DNA of 64,000 nt from contig LJZR01000016.1 of the NCBI GenBank assembly GCA_001314865.1, positions 1-64,000 of the forward strand. The letters are read 5' to 3'. Numbering within the stretch: the stretch's first letter is position 1; every line of letters begins with the position of its first letter. Shown piece by piece: positions 17,322-26,856 of this stretch. The notes under the pieces are model-generated. The model was not told the origin of the DNA. It did no database searches and saw only the letters and a program-made list of their open reading frames with translations. This stretch comes from Phormidesmis priestleyi Ana (lineage in GTDB: Bacteria; Cyanobacteriota; Cyanobacteriia; Phormidesmidales; Phormidesmidaceae). A program made the position numbers and the translations under genes.

Positions 17322-17658
17322 ATTTTGAAAGGAGTGAAGTTTCTAAGCGTCAACGAGTATCAAATATCAACCAAATTTGTTGATATTTAGCAATAGGGTA
17401 CCGTCTTTGCGTTGTCTTTACTAAAATCCCTGAGGATTGTCGAATCTTTGTAACAAAGACATAACCGTATATATACCATTGGATACTTGTGCATCAAAAT
17501 ACGAGTGATTTTAATCACTTTAAAGATGTGATCTAACAAGTTTTTTGTTTTTATCGCAATAGTTTTGTGCTTTTGCTCGGACTGGTTTTAATTAAAAGTA
17601 TTGATTAAAAGTATTGAGAAAAGTACTAAAAGCGCATGAGAAAACGTTAAAAACGCAT
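17322..17658. other. AT-rich spacer between the TM-helix gene and gyrA
   Basis: Apart from the likely promoter of the minus-strand membrane protein gene, it holds short AT-rich direct repeats (AAAAGTATTGA twice near 17600-17620). No gene is seen. Confidence 0.5.
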
Positions 17659-17709
17659 AAAAAAAGAGCAACTAAGATGTCTTTCAAAAACATCAGTTGC
17701 TCTTTTTTT
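17659..17709 (-). terminator. Terminator downstream of gyrA
   Basis: AAAAAAAGAGCAACT (17659-17673) pairs with AGTTGCTCTTTTTTT (17695-17709), with an inner GATG/CATC stem. The arms are A-rich and T-rich on both strands, so it can work for the minus-strand gyrA. Confidence 0.88.
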
Positions 17710-17758
17710 TGGAGGTTTTGATGGATAGGATGCAAATCTGATTGCAGATTTTATCAGG

Positions 17759-20458
17759 CTAGCTCTCCGGCTGCTCGTCTGCTGACAATGGATCTAGATC
17801 GCTAAAGTCGAGATCAGTCTCTTCTAATTCGGTCACGACCTGAGTCTCAGCAATCACCTCGGCGACAGTTTCAGCGGCTTGATCTGAAAGTAGAGCATCT
17901 TCCTCTTCTTCTAGATGGGGGACGAGGGCAACGGCAGCGATCGCATCATCGTTATCTAACTTTTGCAGCTGCACACCCGTTGCCATCCGCGACTGAATAG
18001 AAATCGCATCAATGGCCTGACGCATAATGATGCCACGCTGACTCACAATCATTAGCTCATCGTCGGCGCTAGCAATCCGCAGGGCGACCAGCTCGTCATT
18101 GTCCTTGCGGAACTTCATCGCGACTAGCCCCATACCCGCCCGATTTTGCAATCGGAAGTTAGAAACGGGGACGCGCTTGCCCAGTCCACCAGCAGAGACC
18201 ACGAGTACCCATGGCCCTTGGCTGCCGTTCTGGCTACCGACTGAAATTTCCTCATCGCTGTCGTCTTCAGCGCCAGTTGCGGCAGCCTCTTCAGCCGCAG
18301 CTTCAATGGCAGCGACAATTTGTGAGGATAAAATATCCATACTGATGAGGCGATCGCCATCTCGCAAAGACATGGCTCGCACGCCTTTAGTCGGTCTGCC
18401 GAGTGGACGTAGCTGCGCATGATCGGTTTTAAAGTGGATGGTCATTCCCCGCTGCGAACCAATCAAGATGCTATCTTCACTGCGGGCAAGACGCACCCAT
18501 CTAAGCTCGTCGCCTTCTTCAAGAGAAATGGCAATGAGTCCATTTGTCCGAATGCGACTAAAGGCAGAGAGCGCAGTTTTTTTGACAAAGCCGCCCTGCG
18601 TCAGCATGACCAGGTACTCATCTGCGCTAAATTCGCTGACGCTGATGACAGAGGTGACTTTTTCTTCTTTAGGAATGGGTAGCATCTGCACCAGCGGGTA
18701 GCCTTTGGCTGTGCGCGAACTCTCGGGAATTTGGTAAGCCCGTAGCGAGTAAGAAATGCCTTTATCGGTAAAGAAAAGAACGTGATCATGCGAGCAGCAG
18801 GTGATGAAGTGCTCAATACCGTCGTCTTCTTTCATCTTGGTGCCAGACTTACCTCGGGTGGCTCGGTTTTGAGCCTCAAAGGTGTCTATGAGCATGCGCT
18901 TGATGTAGCCCTGCTCGGTGACGAGAATAGCGACCTGCTCATTGGCAATGAGTGAAATGTCGGAGAGGTCATTTTCGTCGGGCTCTAAAACGGTGCGGCG
19001 CTCGTTGGAGTGGGCATCGCGGATGGCGATGATTTCTTCTTTGATGATGGCAAGGATGCGATCGCGATTCGCCAGAATATCTTCTAGGTCTGTGATTTTT
19101 ATGACTAAGTCTTCATGCTCCTGCTGAATCTTCTCCGCTTCCAAGGCCGTTAGGCGACGCAGCTGCATCTGCAAAATAGCGTCGGCCTGCGTTTCAGAAA
19201 GGCCGTAAGACTCCACCAGCTCGGTTTTGGCACTAGCAGCATCGGCAGATCCACGAATCAGGGCAATCACAGCATCCAAATTATCTAGCGCAATCAGGTA
19301 GCCCTGCAACAAATGGTCGCGCTCTTGCGCCTTGCGAAGCTGATAGCGCGTCCGCCGAGTAATGGTTTCAACTCGGAAGTCGAGAAATACTTGAAGAAAA
19401 TCGCGCAGGGTGAGCAGCTGCGGCTCACCGTTGACCAGGCCCAGCATATTAACGCCAAAGTTGCTTTGCAGCGGCGTTTGCTTGTACAGGTTGTTGAGCA
19501 CGACACGCGGATACGCATCCCGCTTGAGTTCAATGACGATGCGCATACCATCTCTATCGCTCTCATCACGCAGGTCAGAAATGCCCTCTAAACGGCGTTC
19601 GTTCACCATTTCAGCAATTCTTTCAATCATTGCGGCCTTATTGGTCTGATAGGGCAGCTCGGTGATGATAATGGTTTCGCGATCGGGGCGACCTCTGTTT
19701 TCCTGGGTCTCAATCGTGGCAACGCCGCGCATCGTGACAGACCCTCTGCCCGTGGTATAGGCTTCGCGGATGCCGCGAGTTCCCATAATTTGCGCACCCG
19801 TGGGAAAGTCAGGCCCTGGAATATACTGCATTAGCTCCAGACTCGTCAGGTCTGGGTTATCAATCAGCGCAATGGTGCCGTTAATCACCTCACCGAGGTT
19901 GTGAGGTGGAATATTGGTCGCCATTCCAACTGCAATGCCCGATGAGCCATTAATAATGAGCTGTGGAATGCGAGCAGGCAGCACAACCGGCTCCTGCTGA
20001 GAGCCGTCAAAGTTATCCGCAAAGTCTACGGTCTCGGCTTCAATATCTTGCAGGAGGGATACGCCCGTGAGCGCCTGAAGCCGACATTCGGTATATCTCA
20101 TGGCCGCTGGCGGATCATTATCGACGGAGCCAAAGTTGCCGTGCCCGTTGATCAGCGGATGGCGCATGGAAAAGTCTTGAGCCATCCGCACTAGCGCGTC
20201 ATAGACCGAAGTGTCGCCGTGCGGGTGATACTTACCGAGCACTTCACCGACCACACGAGCGCACTTACGAAAAGGCCGATCGGCCGTTAAACCTAGCTCG
20301 TGCATCGCATATAAAATGCGCCGATGCACCGGCTTGAGTCCATCCCTCGCATCTGGAAGGGCCCTACCCACAATGACGCTCATGGCGTATTCAAGATAGG
20401 CGCGAGACATCTCATTGCGCAAATCGGTTGGGATGATGCGCTCTTGAGGACTACTCAT
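17759..20458 (-). CDS. gyrA: DNA gyrase subunit A (cyanobacterial GyrA/ParC-type)
   Basis: GyrA forms the DNA-cleaving half of gyrase, which introduces negative supercoils. The 899-residue protein has the breakage-reunion domain with the catalytic Tyr122 (PPAAMRYTE) and the quinolone-region [12 protein letters not shown], with Thr at position 83. The C-terminal beta-pinwheel has repeats such as [42 protein letters not shown] and RGIIMRQ. The usual GyrA box (QRRGGKG) is replaced by [10 protein letters not shown], as seen in cyanobacterial homologues. An acidic tail of about 60 residues ends the protein. Several GyrA-like paralogues are common in cyanobacteria, so a ParC-like role is possible. 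Confidence 0.9.
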   Translation of the reverse strand: MSSPQERIIPTDLRNEMSRAYLEYAMSVIVGRALPDARDGLKPVHRRILYAMHELGLTADRPFRKCARVVGEVLGKYHPHGDTSVYDALVRMAQDFSMRHPLINGHGNFGSVDNDPPAAMRYTECRLQALTGVSLLQDIEAETVDFADNFDGSQQEPVVLPARIPQLIINGSSGIAVGMATNIPPHNLGEVINGTIALIDNPDLTSLELMQYIPGPDFPTGAQIMGTRGIREAYTTGRGSVTMRGVATIETQENRGRPDRETIIITELPYQTNKAAMIERIAEMVNERRLEGISDLRDESDRDGMRIVIELKRDAYPRVVLNNLYKQTPLQSNFGVNMLGLVNGEPQLLTLRDFLQVFLDFRVETITRRTRYQLRKAQERDHLLQGYLIALDNLDAVIALIRGSADAASAKTELVESYGLSETQADAILQMQLRRLTALEAEKIQQEHEDLVIKITDLEDILANRDRILAIIKEEIIAIRDAHSNERRTVLEPDENDLSDISLIANEQVAILVTEQGYIKRMLIDTFEAQNRATRGKSGTKMKEDDGIEHFITCCSHDHVLFFTDKGISYSLRAYQIPESSRTAKGYPLVQMLPIPKEEKVTSVISVSEFSADEYLVMLTQGGFVKKTALSAFSRIRTNGLIAISLEEGDELRWVRLARSEDSILIGSQRGMTIHFKTDHAQLRPLGRPTKGVRAMSLRDGDRLISMDILSSQIVAAIEAAAEEAAATGAEDDSDEEISVGSQNGSQGPWVLVVSAGGLGKRVPVSNFRLQNRAGMGLVAMKFRKDNDELVALRIASADDELMIVSQRGIIMRQAIDAISIQSRMATGVQLQKLDNDDAIAAVALVPHLEEEEDALLSDQAAETVAEVIAETQVVTELEETDLDFSDLDPLSADEQPES

Positions 20459-20858
20459 GTAGAAAGCTCCGGGAATTTACGGGAGAACGAAGAGAAAAGG
20501 AATTGCTATCAAAATATCTAGCAATAGGCAGAAGTAGGCAGCTGCAAGATATTAGTGGTCTGTTAAAGTTTCTACAGGAATCTACAGGAAAGGGTTAGCG
20601 TCTGACTCAATGTTTTTAATCCACCTTTTTTGAGTCCACTCTTTTCAATCCACTTGTAATCCACCTTTTTGAAGGGTGCTTTATAAGGGGTTTTATAGCG
20701 TGAAAAAAGCCGAACTTAAAGGCAGTAATTTTAGGACTGTTTTTAATAGGGCGAATATACCTCAAATTAAGTATAAGTGTGGCTATTATTCTATCACGGA
20801 TTGCCCCTTTATTTCTGGGGTGATAGCAGGTAGTTGAATTGTATTTTTAAGCGCTGTA
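20459..20858. other. Divergent promoter region between gyrA and the deacetylase gene
   Basis: The 400-base AT-rich spacer has imperfect repeats of AATCCACCTTTTT/AGTCCACTCTTTT (about 20619-20672). It probably carries promoters for both flanking genes. No RNA gene is recognised. Confidence 0.5.
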
Positions 20859-21824
20859 ATGCTTATGAAGTGTGGGTTTCCCGTTTTTTATAGTCCTCGT
20901 TTTGCCGACCACAATACGGGGGCTATGCATCCTGAAAACGCAGGGCGTCTGACGGCAGTCGTCGAATACTTGAAAGGCTGTCAAAAGAAGTATGAAGATG
21001 TTGGTTCGCAGGAGCTGAGTTGGGCTGGCAAAATAGTCTGGGTTGAACCGTCTGTGAGGGATGTTTTAGAAGATGTTTGTCGCGTTCATGACTCAGATTA
21101 TATCGAGTCCCTGAAAACCTTTGCCCAGAAGGGGGGAGGTTTTTTAGATGCGGATACGGTGATGTCCTCTCAAAGCTATGCGCTGGCGCTGCTGGCGGTA
21201 GCTGCTTGGCTTCAGGCGGCAGACTGGGTAAGCGCACAAGGCTCACAGGCATTTGCGTTGGTGAGGCCGCCGGGGCATCATGCCGAACGCTCACGGGGCA
21301 TGGGGTTTTGCCTGTTATCGAATGCGGCGATCGCAGCTCACTACGCACTAGCCAAGCTAGGAGCACAGCGAGTAGCCATTTTAGACTGGGACGTGCATCA
21401 CGGAAACGGGACGCAGTCACTGGTTGAGGGCAATCCCAATATTGCCTATTGTTCGTTTCATCAGGCGGATGCTTATCCGGGTACTGGTGGGGCGAATGAA
21501 ACGGGAGATCACCGCAATGTGCTGAATTTGCCAATGGCGGCGGGCGCTGGGCGAGTGGACTATCAGCAGCGTTGGCAGGCCGAAGCAGCGCCTTTTTTGA
21601 GAGGCTTTGGGGCTGATTTTATGATTGTTAGTGCAGGTTACGATGCGACTCAATCAGACCCACTCGCTGGCCTTTGCTTGCAGCCTGATGACTACGGCTG
21701 GCTGACCCAAATGTGTTTGCAGCTGACGCCCAAGATTTTGTTTGGGCTGGAAGGGGGCTATGATTACCGTGCTTTGGCTGAGTCGGTAGCTGCGACTATT
21801 CGGTGCGCTGTGCAGGGCGCGTAG
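20859..21824 (+). CDS. Histone-deacetylase-family zinc deacetylase
   Basis: Bacterial members of this family remove acetyl groups from polyamines, acetoin-related substrates or proteins. The 321-residue protein covers the whole arginase-like domain: HPENAGRLTAVVEYL, the active-site RPPGHHAERSRGMGFCLL with the His pair, the zinc-binding DWDVHHGNGTQ, and VSAGYDATQSDPLAG. GLEGGYDYRAL completes the C-terminal part. No signal peptide is present, so it acts in the cytoplasm. Its physiological substrate is not evident from neighbours. A second in-frame ATG two codons downstream is equally possible as the start. Confidence 0.9.
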   Translation: MLMKCGFPVFYSPRFADHNTGAMHPENAGRLTAVVEYLKGCQKKYEDVGSQELSWAGKIVWVEPSVRDVLEDVCRVHDSDYIESLKTFAQKGGGFLDADTVMSSQSYALALLAVAAWLQAADWVSAQGSQAFALVRPPGHHAERSRGMGFCLLSNAAIAAHYALAKLGAQRVAILDWDVHHGNGTQSLVEGNPNIAYCSFHQADAYPGTGGANETGDHRNVLNLPMAAGAGRVDYQQRWQAEAAPFLRGFGADFMIVSAGYDATQSDPLAGLCLQPDDYGWLTQMCLQLTPKILFGLEGGYDYRALAESVAATIRCAVQGA

Positions 21825-21852
21825 TTGAATTGGCTTTAGGTTGAGGCTTCTT

Positions 21853-22983
21853 ATGAATCAGAAGGGTACAGTCAGCATGTTGAAGATGTTTCGTAGACTA
21901 TTCAGCTTATTTCGACGCTCTAAAAACCGTGACGATGCTGGCTTGCCGTTACCTAGCTTAAAGCCATCGACATCCGATTTTCCCCAGCCTACAGACCTTA
22001 AACCTAAGAAACCCGTGTCAGAGCCAGTGCCAGAAATTCCTAGCCCGAGAGAAGATTCATCGTTTGATTTGACGGTGCCTGCCAGAAAACCCCTCCACCT
22101 AGGGCCGCCACCTCAAAATCCGCAGATTGAAAAGTTGAAGCGGGTGCTTAACGTCTTACGAGCCTATGTGGTGAATTTTGGATGGCCCCAGGAGTCAATG
22201 GAACTGAGGGCTATTGTCGGTGCGATTGTGGCTAATTTGCCGACGGTAGAAGTCGCCAATCGCGATCTGGAACGATTTATTGATCAGGCGATCGCAGCTT
22301 CTAAAAGCCTAGATATGGAGTCAGGCCTGATAGATGTAACGGCGCAGCTTTTGGCCGAACAGGTGTTCGTTTGGCTACGCGAACAGCAAACGACGGTCAG
22401 TAACGTTGTGAGCGCCTACTTACAGCAGTTTGCGCCAGACGATGAAACTTGGGAGGCAAGCAAAATTTTGGGCCTCGTACAAACGGTGGTGGCCGTCCTC
22501 AACGATGGATCTTTAAGTCGGTCGGGGGGACGGATGCTCGTGCAAAAAGTAGTTGAGGCGTTTGATTTAGATCAGGCGCTGAGCCGATGGGTCGCGCCGG
22601 AGTGGGTGGCATTGGCTCAGCAAGTGGCGAGCTATGTCCATCAGAGCGAACTGCAAATGCAGGTTAGATCTATCGCCTGGGCCTATATTCAGCAGTTTCA
22701 GGCAATTTTAAGCCCGCAGCTGATTGATCAAATTCTCAATAATGGACCACTGAATTTGTCTCCGGCGGCGGTGTTGTCTGGGAATTTTACAGACTTTTCT
22801 CAAATGCTGTTCTATAAGTTTCAGCTATTAGAAGCTGACCCAGTGGTCACCAAATCTCACGAGGCGATCGCACTCAATGTTCGCCAGGCCATTCTCGACT
22901 TTCAGGCTCGTCAAGAGACCCCTATAAACGCAACCAAAAGTGTACCGACAGGTGACTTGGAAGTCAGCAGTCCGCTCAGGTAG
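21853..22983 (+). CDS. Helical protein of unknown function
   Basis: I chose the ATG at 21853; an in-frame TTG at 21841 would add four residues. The protein begins with a basic patch (MLKMFRRLFSLFRRSKNR), has a Pro-rich linker to about residue 85, and then about 270 residues of predicted helices (KLKRVLNVLRAYVVNFGWPQ, then MELRAIVGAIVANLPTV and VAPEWVALAQQVASYVH). No catalytic motif, signal peptide or clear membrane helix is seen. The basic amphipathic N-terminus could touch membranes or nucleic acid. It follows the deacetylase by 28 bases and may share its transcript. Confidence 0.7.
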   Translation: MNQKGTVSMLKMFRRLFSLFRRSKNRDDAGLPLPSLKPSTSDFPQPTDLKPKKPVSEPVPEIPSPREDSSFDLTVPARKPLHLGPPPQNPQIEKLKRVLNVLRAYVVNFGWPQESMELRAIVGAIVANLPTVEVANRDLERFIDQAIAASKSLDMESGLIDVTAQLLAEQVFVWLREQQTTVSNVVSAYLQQFAPDDETWEASKILGLVQTVVAVLNDGSLSRSGGRMLVQKVVEAFDLDQALSRWVAPEWVALAQQVASYVHQSELQMQVRSIAWAYIQQFQAILSPQLIDQILNNGPLNLSPAAVLSGNFTDFSQMLFYKFQLLEADPVVTKSHEAIALNVRQAILDFQARQETPINATKSVPTGDLEVSSPLR

Positions 22984-23310
22984 TTCCCAATAGTCCTAAA
23001 TAGTCTAGTTCCCGATAGTCCCAAAGGGTCTCAAAGCCCAGGCACTGGTATCGTGCCTTCCCTGCCAAAAGCGTGTGAATCAAACCTGTCGTTCGTCCTG
23101 ATGGGCCACATAATTCGGCTACATAATTTGTCGATAGTCTAGTCATTGCGCCTGAAGGGTGCTAGATTGCTGCGATGTTGGGGTTATATGCACAGCAGAA
23201 CTCGAAATTCATCCGCAACTCGTTTGAAATTCACGAAGCGATCGCATAGCCCTTCCTCCTGGAAGCTCGCCCCTGTCGCAATTTACTCAACATTCCTTAC
23301 AGGTTGAAAA
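22984..23310. other. Spacer with short AGTCC-type repeats
   Basis: The first 50 bases contain AGTTCCCAATAGTCC-like repeats, then a small GGCAC/GTGCC hairpin at 23041-23057. The rest probably carries the promoter of the next gene. No gene is seen. Confidence 0.45.
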
Positions 23311-23697
23311 ATGGCCTTTTTTGAAAACTTTACTTCCGTTATTCGAGACAAATGGTTGGACTACTTTAGAGCCAATCGCACCTGGTTAGAGGTACAGATG
23401 ACTACGACTTCTGTGCGGACGCCTGAAGGCGGACGTCGGCCTTCTTCCTTTTTGATTTTGGGCGTTGTGAATGCGCTAGAGCCCAAGCTCTCTAATCTGA
23501 TGGTGCCTTTCTATCAGCTCAATTCTGACGAAGACGCACTGATTGACGTACTGGGTTTGAACTTTGACCCCGAAGCCGTGCTAGACAATGGCGAAGTCGG
23601 TAAAACAATTGATGCGTCCCTTGAAGGCGATACGCCGCTGCTGAGCAGCGAGCCCAGTAATATTCCTCAAAACGATGACGCTTGGCCCCCTAGCTAA
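23311..23697 (+). CDS. DUF5331-like small cyanobacterial protein
   Basis: The 128-residue soluble protein begins MAFFENFTSVIRDKWLDYFR, then RTWLEVQM and TPEGGRRPSSFLILGVVNAL, and continues LEPKLSNLMVPFYQLN and LIDVLGLNFDPE. This resembles a cyanobacteria-restricted family I recall as DUF5331. The function is unknown. The last 40 residues are acidic and probably disordered. It is followed 63 bases later by another low-complexity gene on the same strand. Confidence 0.7.
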   Translation: MAFFENFTSVIRDKWLDYFRANRTWLEVQMTTTSVRTPEGGRRPSSFLILGVVNALEPKLSNLMVPFYQLNSDEDALIDVLGLNFDPEAVLDNGEVGKTIDASLEGDTPLLSSEPSNIPQNDDAWPPS

Positions 23698-23760
23698 GCG
23701 CTCTAACCAATTCCTCGTGATAACATTGATTGGCAATTTACGTATACAGCGGAGAGATCG

Positions 23761-24282
23761 ATGGTAGAGCGTCCTATCAAAAAAAGTGAGCGCGAGGCAG
23801 CAGCCAAGAAAGCTGAACCCGCACCGGCTAGTAACGCTCCTAAACCCATTAAGAAGGCTGATCGCACAGACGATGGCGAAAGCCGTAGCTACAGCCGCGA
23901 TGATGAAGGCAAAAGCCGGGATAAGCGCAAAGGTAAGGGTAAGGGCAAAGGTCGAGATAAGGACGATGCACCCAGAACACCTGTGAACCCTGCTTTTGTT
24001 CGGGGCCCTAAACCTTCTGCGAAGGTAGCCGAGCCTGAGGTTGCAGAAGTTACCGAAGCAGAAGTTACCGAAGCAACTGAGTCTACAGAGTCTACAGAAG
24101 CAACTGAGGCGACTGAGTCTACAGAAGCGACTGAGGCGACTGAGTCTACAGAAGCAGCTGAAGCGACTGAGGCAATTGTTGAGAAGGAGCCAGCTGCCGA
24201 GGTGCCAGTTGACAGAACGCCACCTGAGCCGGAGGCAGACTCTACTGCTAGCGAGTCTGCTGACTCTACCGAATCTGCTTAG
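23761..24282 (+). CDS. Basic-head, acidic-tail low-complexity protein with Thr-Glu-Ala repeats
   Basis: The 173-residue protein has a Lys/Arg-rich first half (MVERPIKKSEREAAAKKAEP; KRKGKGKGKGRDKDD) and an acidic second half made of Glu-Ala-Thr / Glu-Ser-Thr repeats from about residue 93 to 140. No folded domain, signal peptide or membrane helix is apparent. The start codon follows GGAGAG within about 10 bases. Such charge-split proteins often bind RNA or ribosomes in cyanobacteria, but that is only an analogy. The alternative of a spurious frame is unlikely, because the repeat keeps frame and the other frames give only Leu/Gln runs. Confidence 0.7.
   Translation: MVERPIKKSEREAAAKKAEPAPASNAPKPIKKADRTDDGESRSYSRDDEGKSRDKRKGKGKGKGRDKDDAPRTPVNPAFVRGPKPSAKVAEPEVAEVTEAEVTEATESTESTEATEATESTEATEATESTEAAEATEAIVEKEPAAEVPVDRTPPEPEADSTASESADSTESA
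24036..24175 (+). repeat. In-frame tandem repeat encoding Thr/Glu/Ala/Ser
   Basis: Degenerate units built from GAAGTTACCGAAGCA and from ACTGAGTCTACAGAAGC(A/G)ACTGAGGCG are repeated in frame. Copies of the second, longer unit are nearly identical, which points to recent expansion. Confidence 0.85.
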
Positions 24283-24442
24283 CGACCAATTGGCCGTTTA
24301 GCGTAGCGGATTTTTGAAATATTGGCACTCAAATATTGGCTACTGGTACTAGGCCATTAGCCGCAGATATCTATATCGATAGATAGGCTTGAACAGTATT
24401 GGGTGACATTAGGTGACATTAGAGTGATGAAAAGGGCAGCGT

Positions 24443-24483
24443 GATAAAAAAGGCCTCTACATTCGTTAGTGGTCTTTTTTATC
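24443..24483 (+). terminator. Rho-independent terminator
   Basis: GATAAAAAAGGCC (24443-24455) pairs with GGTCTTTTTTATC (24471-24483) with one G-T pair. It probably ends the transcript of the repeat-protein gene about 160 bases upstream. Confidence 0.8.
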
Positions 24484-24520
24484 GTCACATTTGTCGTCAC
24501 AGAGTTGCCAAAAAAAACGT

Positions 24521-24611
24521 CAAAAAAAATCCCCAATACTCACGAGCATTGGGGAATGGTCAGGGTGCATCTACCAAATAACTATTCCTAGATAGCCAGG
24601 TGAGTCAGGAT
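24521..24611. repeat. Structured repeat element, copy 1
   Basis: The element runs CAAAAAAAATCCCC, then a hairpin (TCCCCAAT 24530-24537 / ATTGGGGA 24548-24555), then AGGGTGCATCTACCA, a small CTAT/ATAG hairpin, and AGTCAGGAT. The same ordered blocks recur immediately downstream in copy 2. Confidence 0.7.
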
Positions 24612-24628
24612 AAATAACGTGAAAATGG

Positions 24629-24759
24629 CAAAAAAAATCCCCTGACATTTGCTCCAAAGGCATTCGGTTCAGGAATTGCCTTATCAGGATTGAACGTCAG
24701 GGAAACATTAGGGTGCATCTACCATTTAGGTATACTTCGCTGCGAAGCTTAGTCAGGAT
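24629..24759. repeat. Structured repeat element, copy 2
   Basis: It repeats the blocks of copy 1 in the same order: CAAAAAAAATCCCC, a longer hairpin (CCCTGAC 24640-24646 / GTCAGGG 24696-24702), AGGGTGCATCTACCA, a CTTCGC/GCGAAG hairpin, and AGTCAGGAT. The stem sequences differ between copies while pairing is kept. Confidence 0.7.
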
Positions 24760-25008
24760 TGTTTTGTCGTTTTGTGCTTGAGTGCTGGCGGAATAATTAA
24801 GACGTAGCTGACCAAGTTGAAATGGGCCGAATAATATTATCAGGCTAAAAAGTCTGCAAACATTTTGTAGAATGCATGGAGATTTTATCTGAGTTTTTTC
24901 TCAGCGGCTTTCTTCAGCGGCTTTTCTCAGCAACGTCTTTTGGCGATTTGAGTCAATTAGGCATATGAGCCTGTTTAATTTATCTGCGCTTTCCAGTGCA
25001 TAGTTGTA
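24760..25008. other. Spacer before the ABC binding-protein gene
   Basis: AT-rich sequence with short TCTCAGC-type repeats (24895-24930). It likely carries the promoter of the next gene. Nothing else is recognised. Confidence 0.4.
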
Positions 25009-26847
25009 ATGATTTTTTCCTTGTTTGCCCGCATCGTTTCTATTCGTAATGCAAGGCAGATTCTAGGCAAATCTTTGCTGGTTTTTCCTTTGATGGGGTT
25101 GCTGGTTATTTCAGGTTGTGGGCCTAACGATACGACAAGGCAATCGGATAGACAGGATGACCTGGGTGTAGATAATACCAACAGCCGAGAAGACTCCGTC
25201 GTTAGATTGCTCTATAGCCGAATTCCGACGACGTTGAACCCGCATGTGGCCAATGGCTTTCAAGACTTTGAAGCAGCCCGGATTGTGTATGAACCGTTGG
25301 CTACCTACGAACCGAATGGCGATTTGCTGCCGGTGCTCGCGGCGCTTATTCCAACGTCTGAAAATGGCGGTGTTTCGCCAGATGGCCGGACGGTTACCTG
25401 GCGGCTAAAGCCGGATGTGCGCTGGTCGGACGGTCAGCCTTTTACGGCTGAAGATGTGGTGTTTACCTATCAGTATGTAAGCAACCCAAAAACAGCAGCG
25501 GTAACAGCTCAGTATTATGAGGCAATTGAAAAGGTAGAAGCGGTTGATCCGCTGACGGTAAAAATTACCTTTAAGCAGCCAAATCCGTCTTGGGCGCTGC
25601 CCTTTACTGGCAAAAATGGCATGATTTTGCCTAAGCATGTGTTTGCCGACTATCAGGGGATTAACGCGCGGAATGCGCCTGCGAACATTCAGCCAGTGGG
25701 GACAGGGCCCTATCGCTTTATTGCGGCTATAGATGGGCGTTGGACGTTTGCGGCGAATGAACAGTTTCGCGATGGGTTGCCTGCTTTTAAGCTGGTTGAG
25801 CTAGAGGGAGGCGTGGCGCCCTATGTGGCGGCGAGGCGCGTGCTGCGTGATGGCGATGCTGATTTTGCCTACAATTTGCAGCTGAGCATTGAGGATCGCA
25901 AGTCGCTGGTGAGTGATGGCGTGGGGCAGGTATATGCTACGTTTGGCGGGTATGTAGAGCGGTTGATGCTGAACCTAACGGACCCCAATAAGGAGACTGA
26001 AAAGGGTGAGCGTTCTAGTGTGGAAAATCCGCATCCTTTTTTGAGTGATGTGCGGGTGCGTAGAGCGGTGGACGCTGCGATTGATCGAGATGCGATCGCC
26101 CGTCAAATATACGGCAACGCAGGTCAGCGCACCAATCAGCTGCTGCCTTACCCAGAGCAATACGCCAACCCCAACATTTACTACAAGCACAGTCTTGAGC
26201 AAGCTAATCAGTTGCTAGATGAAGCGGGCTGGATTGATAGCAACAACAACGGCATTCGAGACAAAGACGGGGTTGAAATGCGAATGGTGTTTCAAACGCC
26301 TATTAACCCAGTGCGTCAGCAAACCCAGTCAATGATTAAAGAGAATTTGGCAGCAGTAGGGATTGATGTAGACATTAGCCGCGTTGTTGAAGAGGACTTT
26401 TTCTCAGCCGATCCGGCTCAGACACGTAGCCTTAACCACTTTTATGCGGATATGCAAGAGTACAACATTGGCAGCGATACACCTGACCCGGCGATTTATA
26501 TGAGCTGGTGGCTGTGCAATGAAATTGCCTCAATGGAAAACCAGTGGCAAAAGCCCAATAATGGCCGCTACTGCAATCCTGAATATGACAGGGTGTGGGA
26601 GCAGGCAAGTAAGGAGCTAAACCCAGAGAATCGGGCGGTGCTGTTTCAACGGTTGAATACGATTTTGGCGCAGGACTATGTAGTGATTCCGCTGATAAGG
26701 CGGGCGGTGACGAATGGGTTGAGCGATCGCATCACAGGCGTAGACCCCACGCCTTGGGACACCAGCACTTGGGACATTGGCACCTGGGCAGCGGTAGATG
26801 CCCCTGAACCAGAGACGATAGACGCGCCGCCAAAAGAGGGTAGTTAA
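25009..26847 (+). CDS. Peptide/nickel-type ABC transporter substrate-binding lipoprotein
   Basis: This is a family-5 extracellular solute-binding protein of 612 residues. It has a lipoprotein signal (LLVISGC, lipid Cys37), an acidic linker, and the family hallmarks: YEPLATYEPNGDLLPVLA, WRLKPDVRWSDGQPFTAEDV, VGTGPYRF, VRRAVDAAIDRDAIA and DTPDPAIYMSWWLCN. It would capture oligopeptides or a related ligand outside the plasma membrane. No permease or ATPase gene lies next to it. A DppC-like permease gene occurs 20 kb away at 46.1-47.1 kb on the other strand, and scattered transporter genes are usual in cyanobacteria. It converges with the FAD enzyme with only 9 bases between them. Confidence 0.9.
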   Translation: MIFSLFARIVSIRNARQILGKSLLVFPLMGLLVISGCGPNDTTRQSDRQDDLGVDNTNSREDSVVRLLYSRIPTTLNPHVANGFQDFEAARIVYEPLATYEPNGDLLPVLAALIPTSENGGVSPDGRTVTWRLKPDVRWSDGQPFTAEDVVFTYQYVSNPKTAAVTAQYYEAIEKVEAVDPLTVKITFKQPNPSWALPFTGKNGMILPKHVFADYQGINARNAPANIQPVGTGPYRFIAAIDGRWTFAANEQFRDGLPAFKLVELEGGVAPYVAARRVLRDGDADFAYNLQLSIEDRKSLVSDGVGQVYATFGGYVERLMLNLTDPNKETEKGERSSVENPHPFLSDVRVRRAVDAAIDRDAIARQIYGNAGQRTNQLLPYPEQYANPNIYYKHSLEQANQLLDEAGWIDSNNNGIRDKDGVEMRMVFQTPINPVRQQTQSMIKENLAAVGIDVDISRVVEEDFFSADPAQTRSLNHFYADMQEYNIGSDTPDPAIYMSWWLCNEIASMENQWQKPNNGRYCNPEYDRVWEQASKELNPENRAVLFQRLNTILAQDYVVIPLIRRAVTNGLSDRITGVDPTPWDTSTWDIGTWAAVDAPEPETIDAPPKEGS

Positions 26848-26856
26848 GCGAATACA

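Noticed and set aside
24629-24759. A Yfr-type small RNA
   Set aside because: GGAAACA in copy 2 recalls the loop of a known cyanobacterial small-RNA family, but copy 1 lacks it and I cannot match the rest, so no family name is given.
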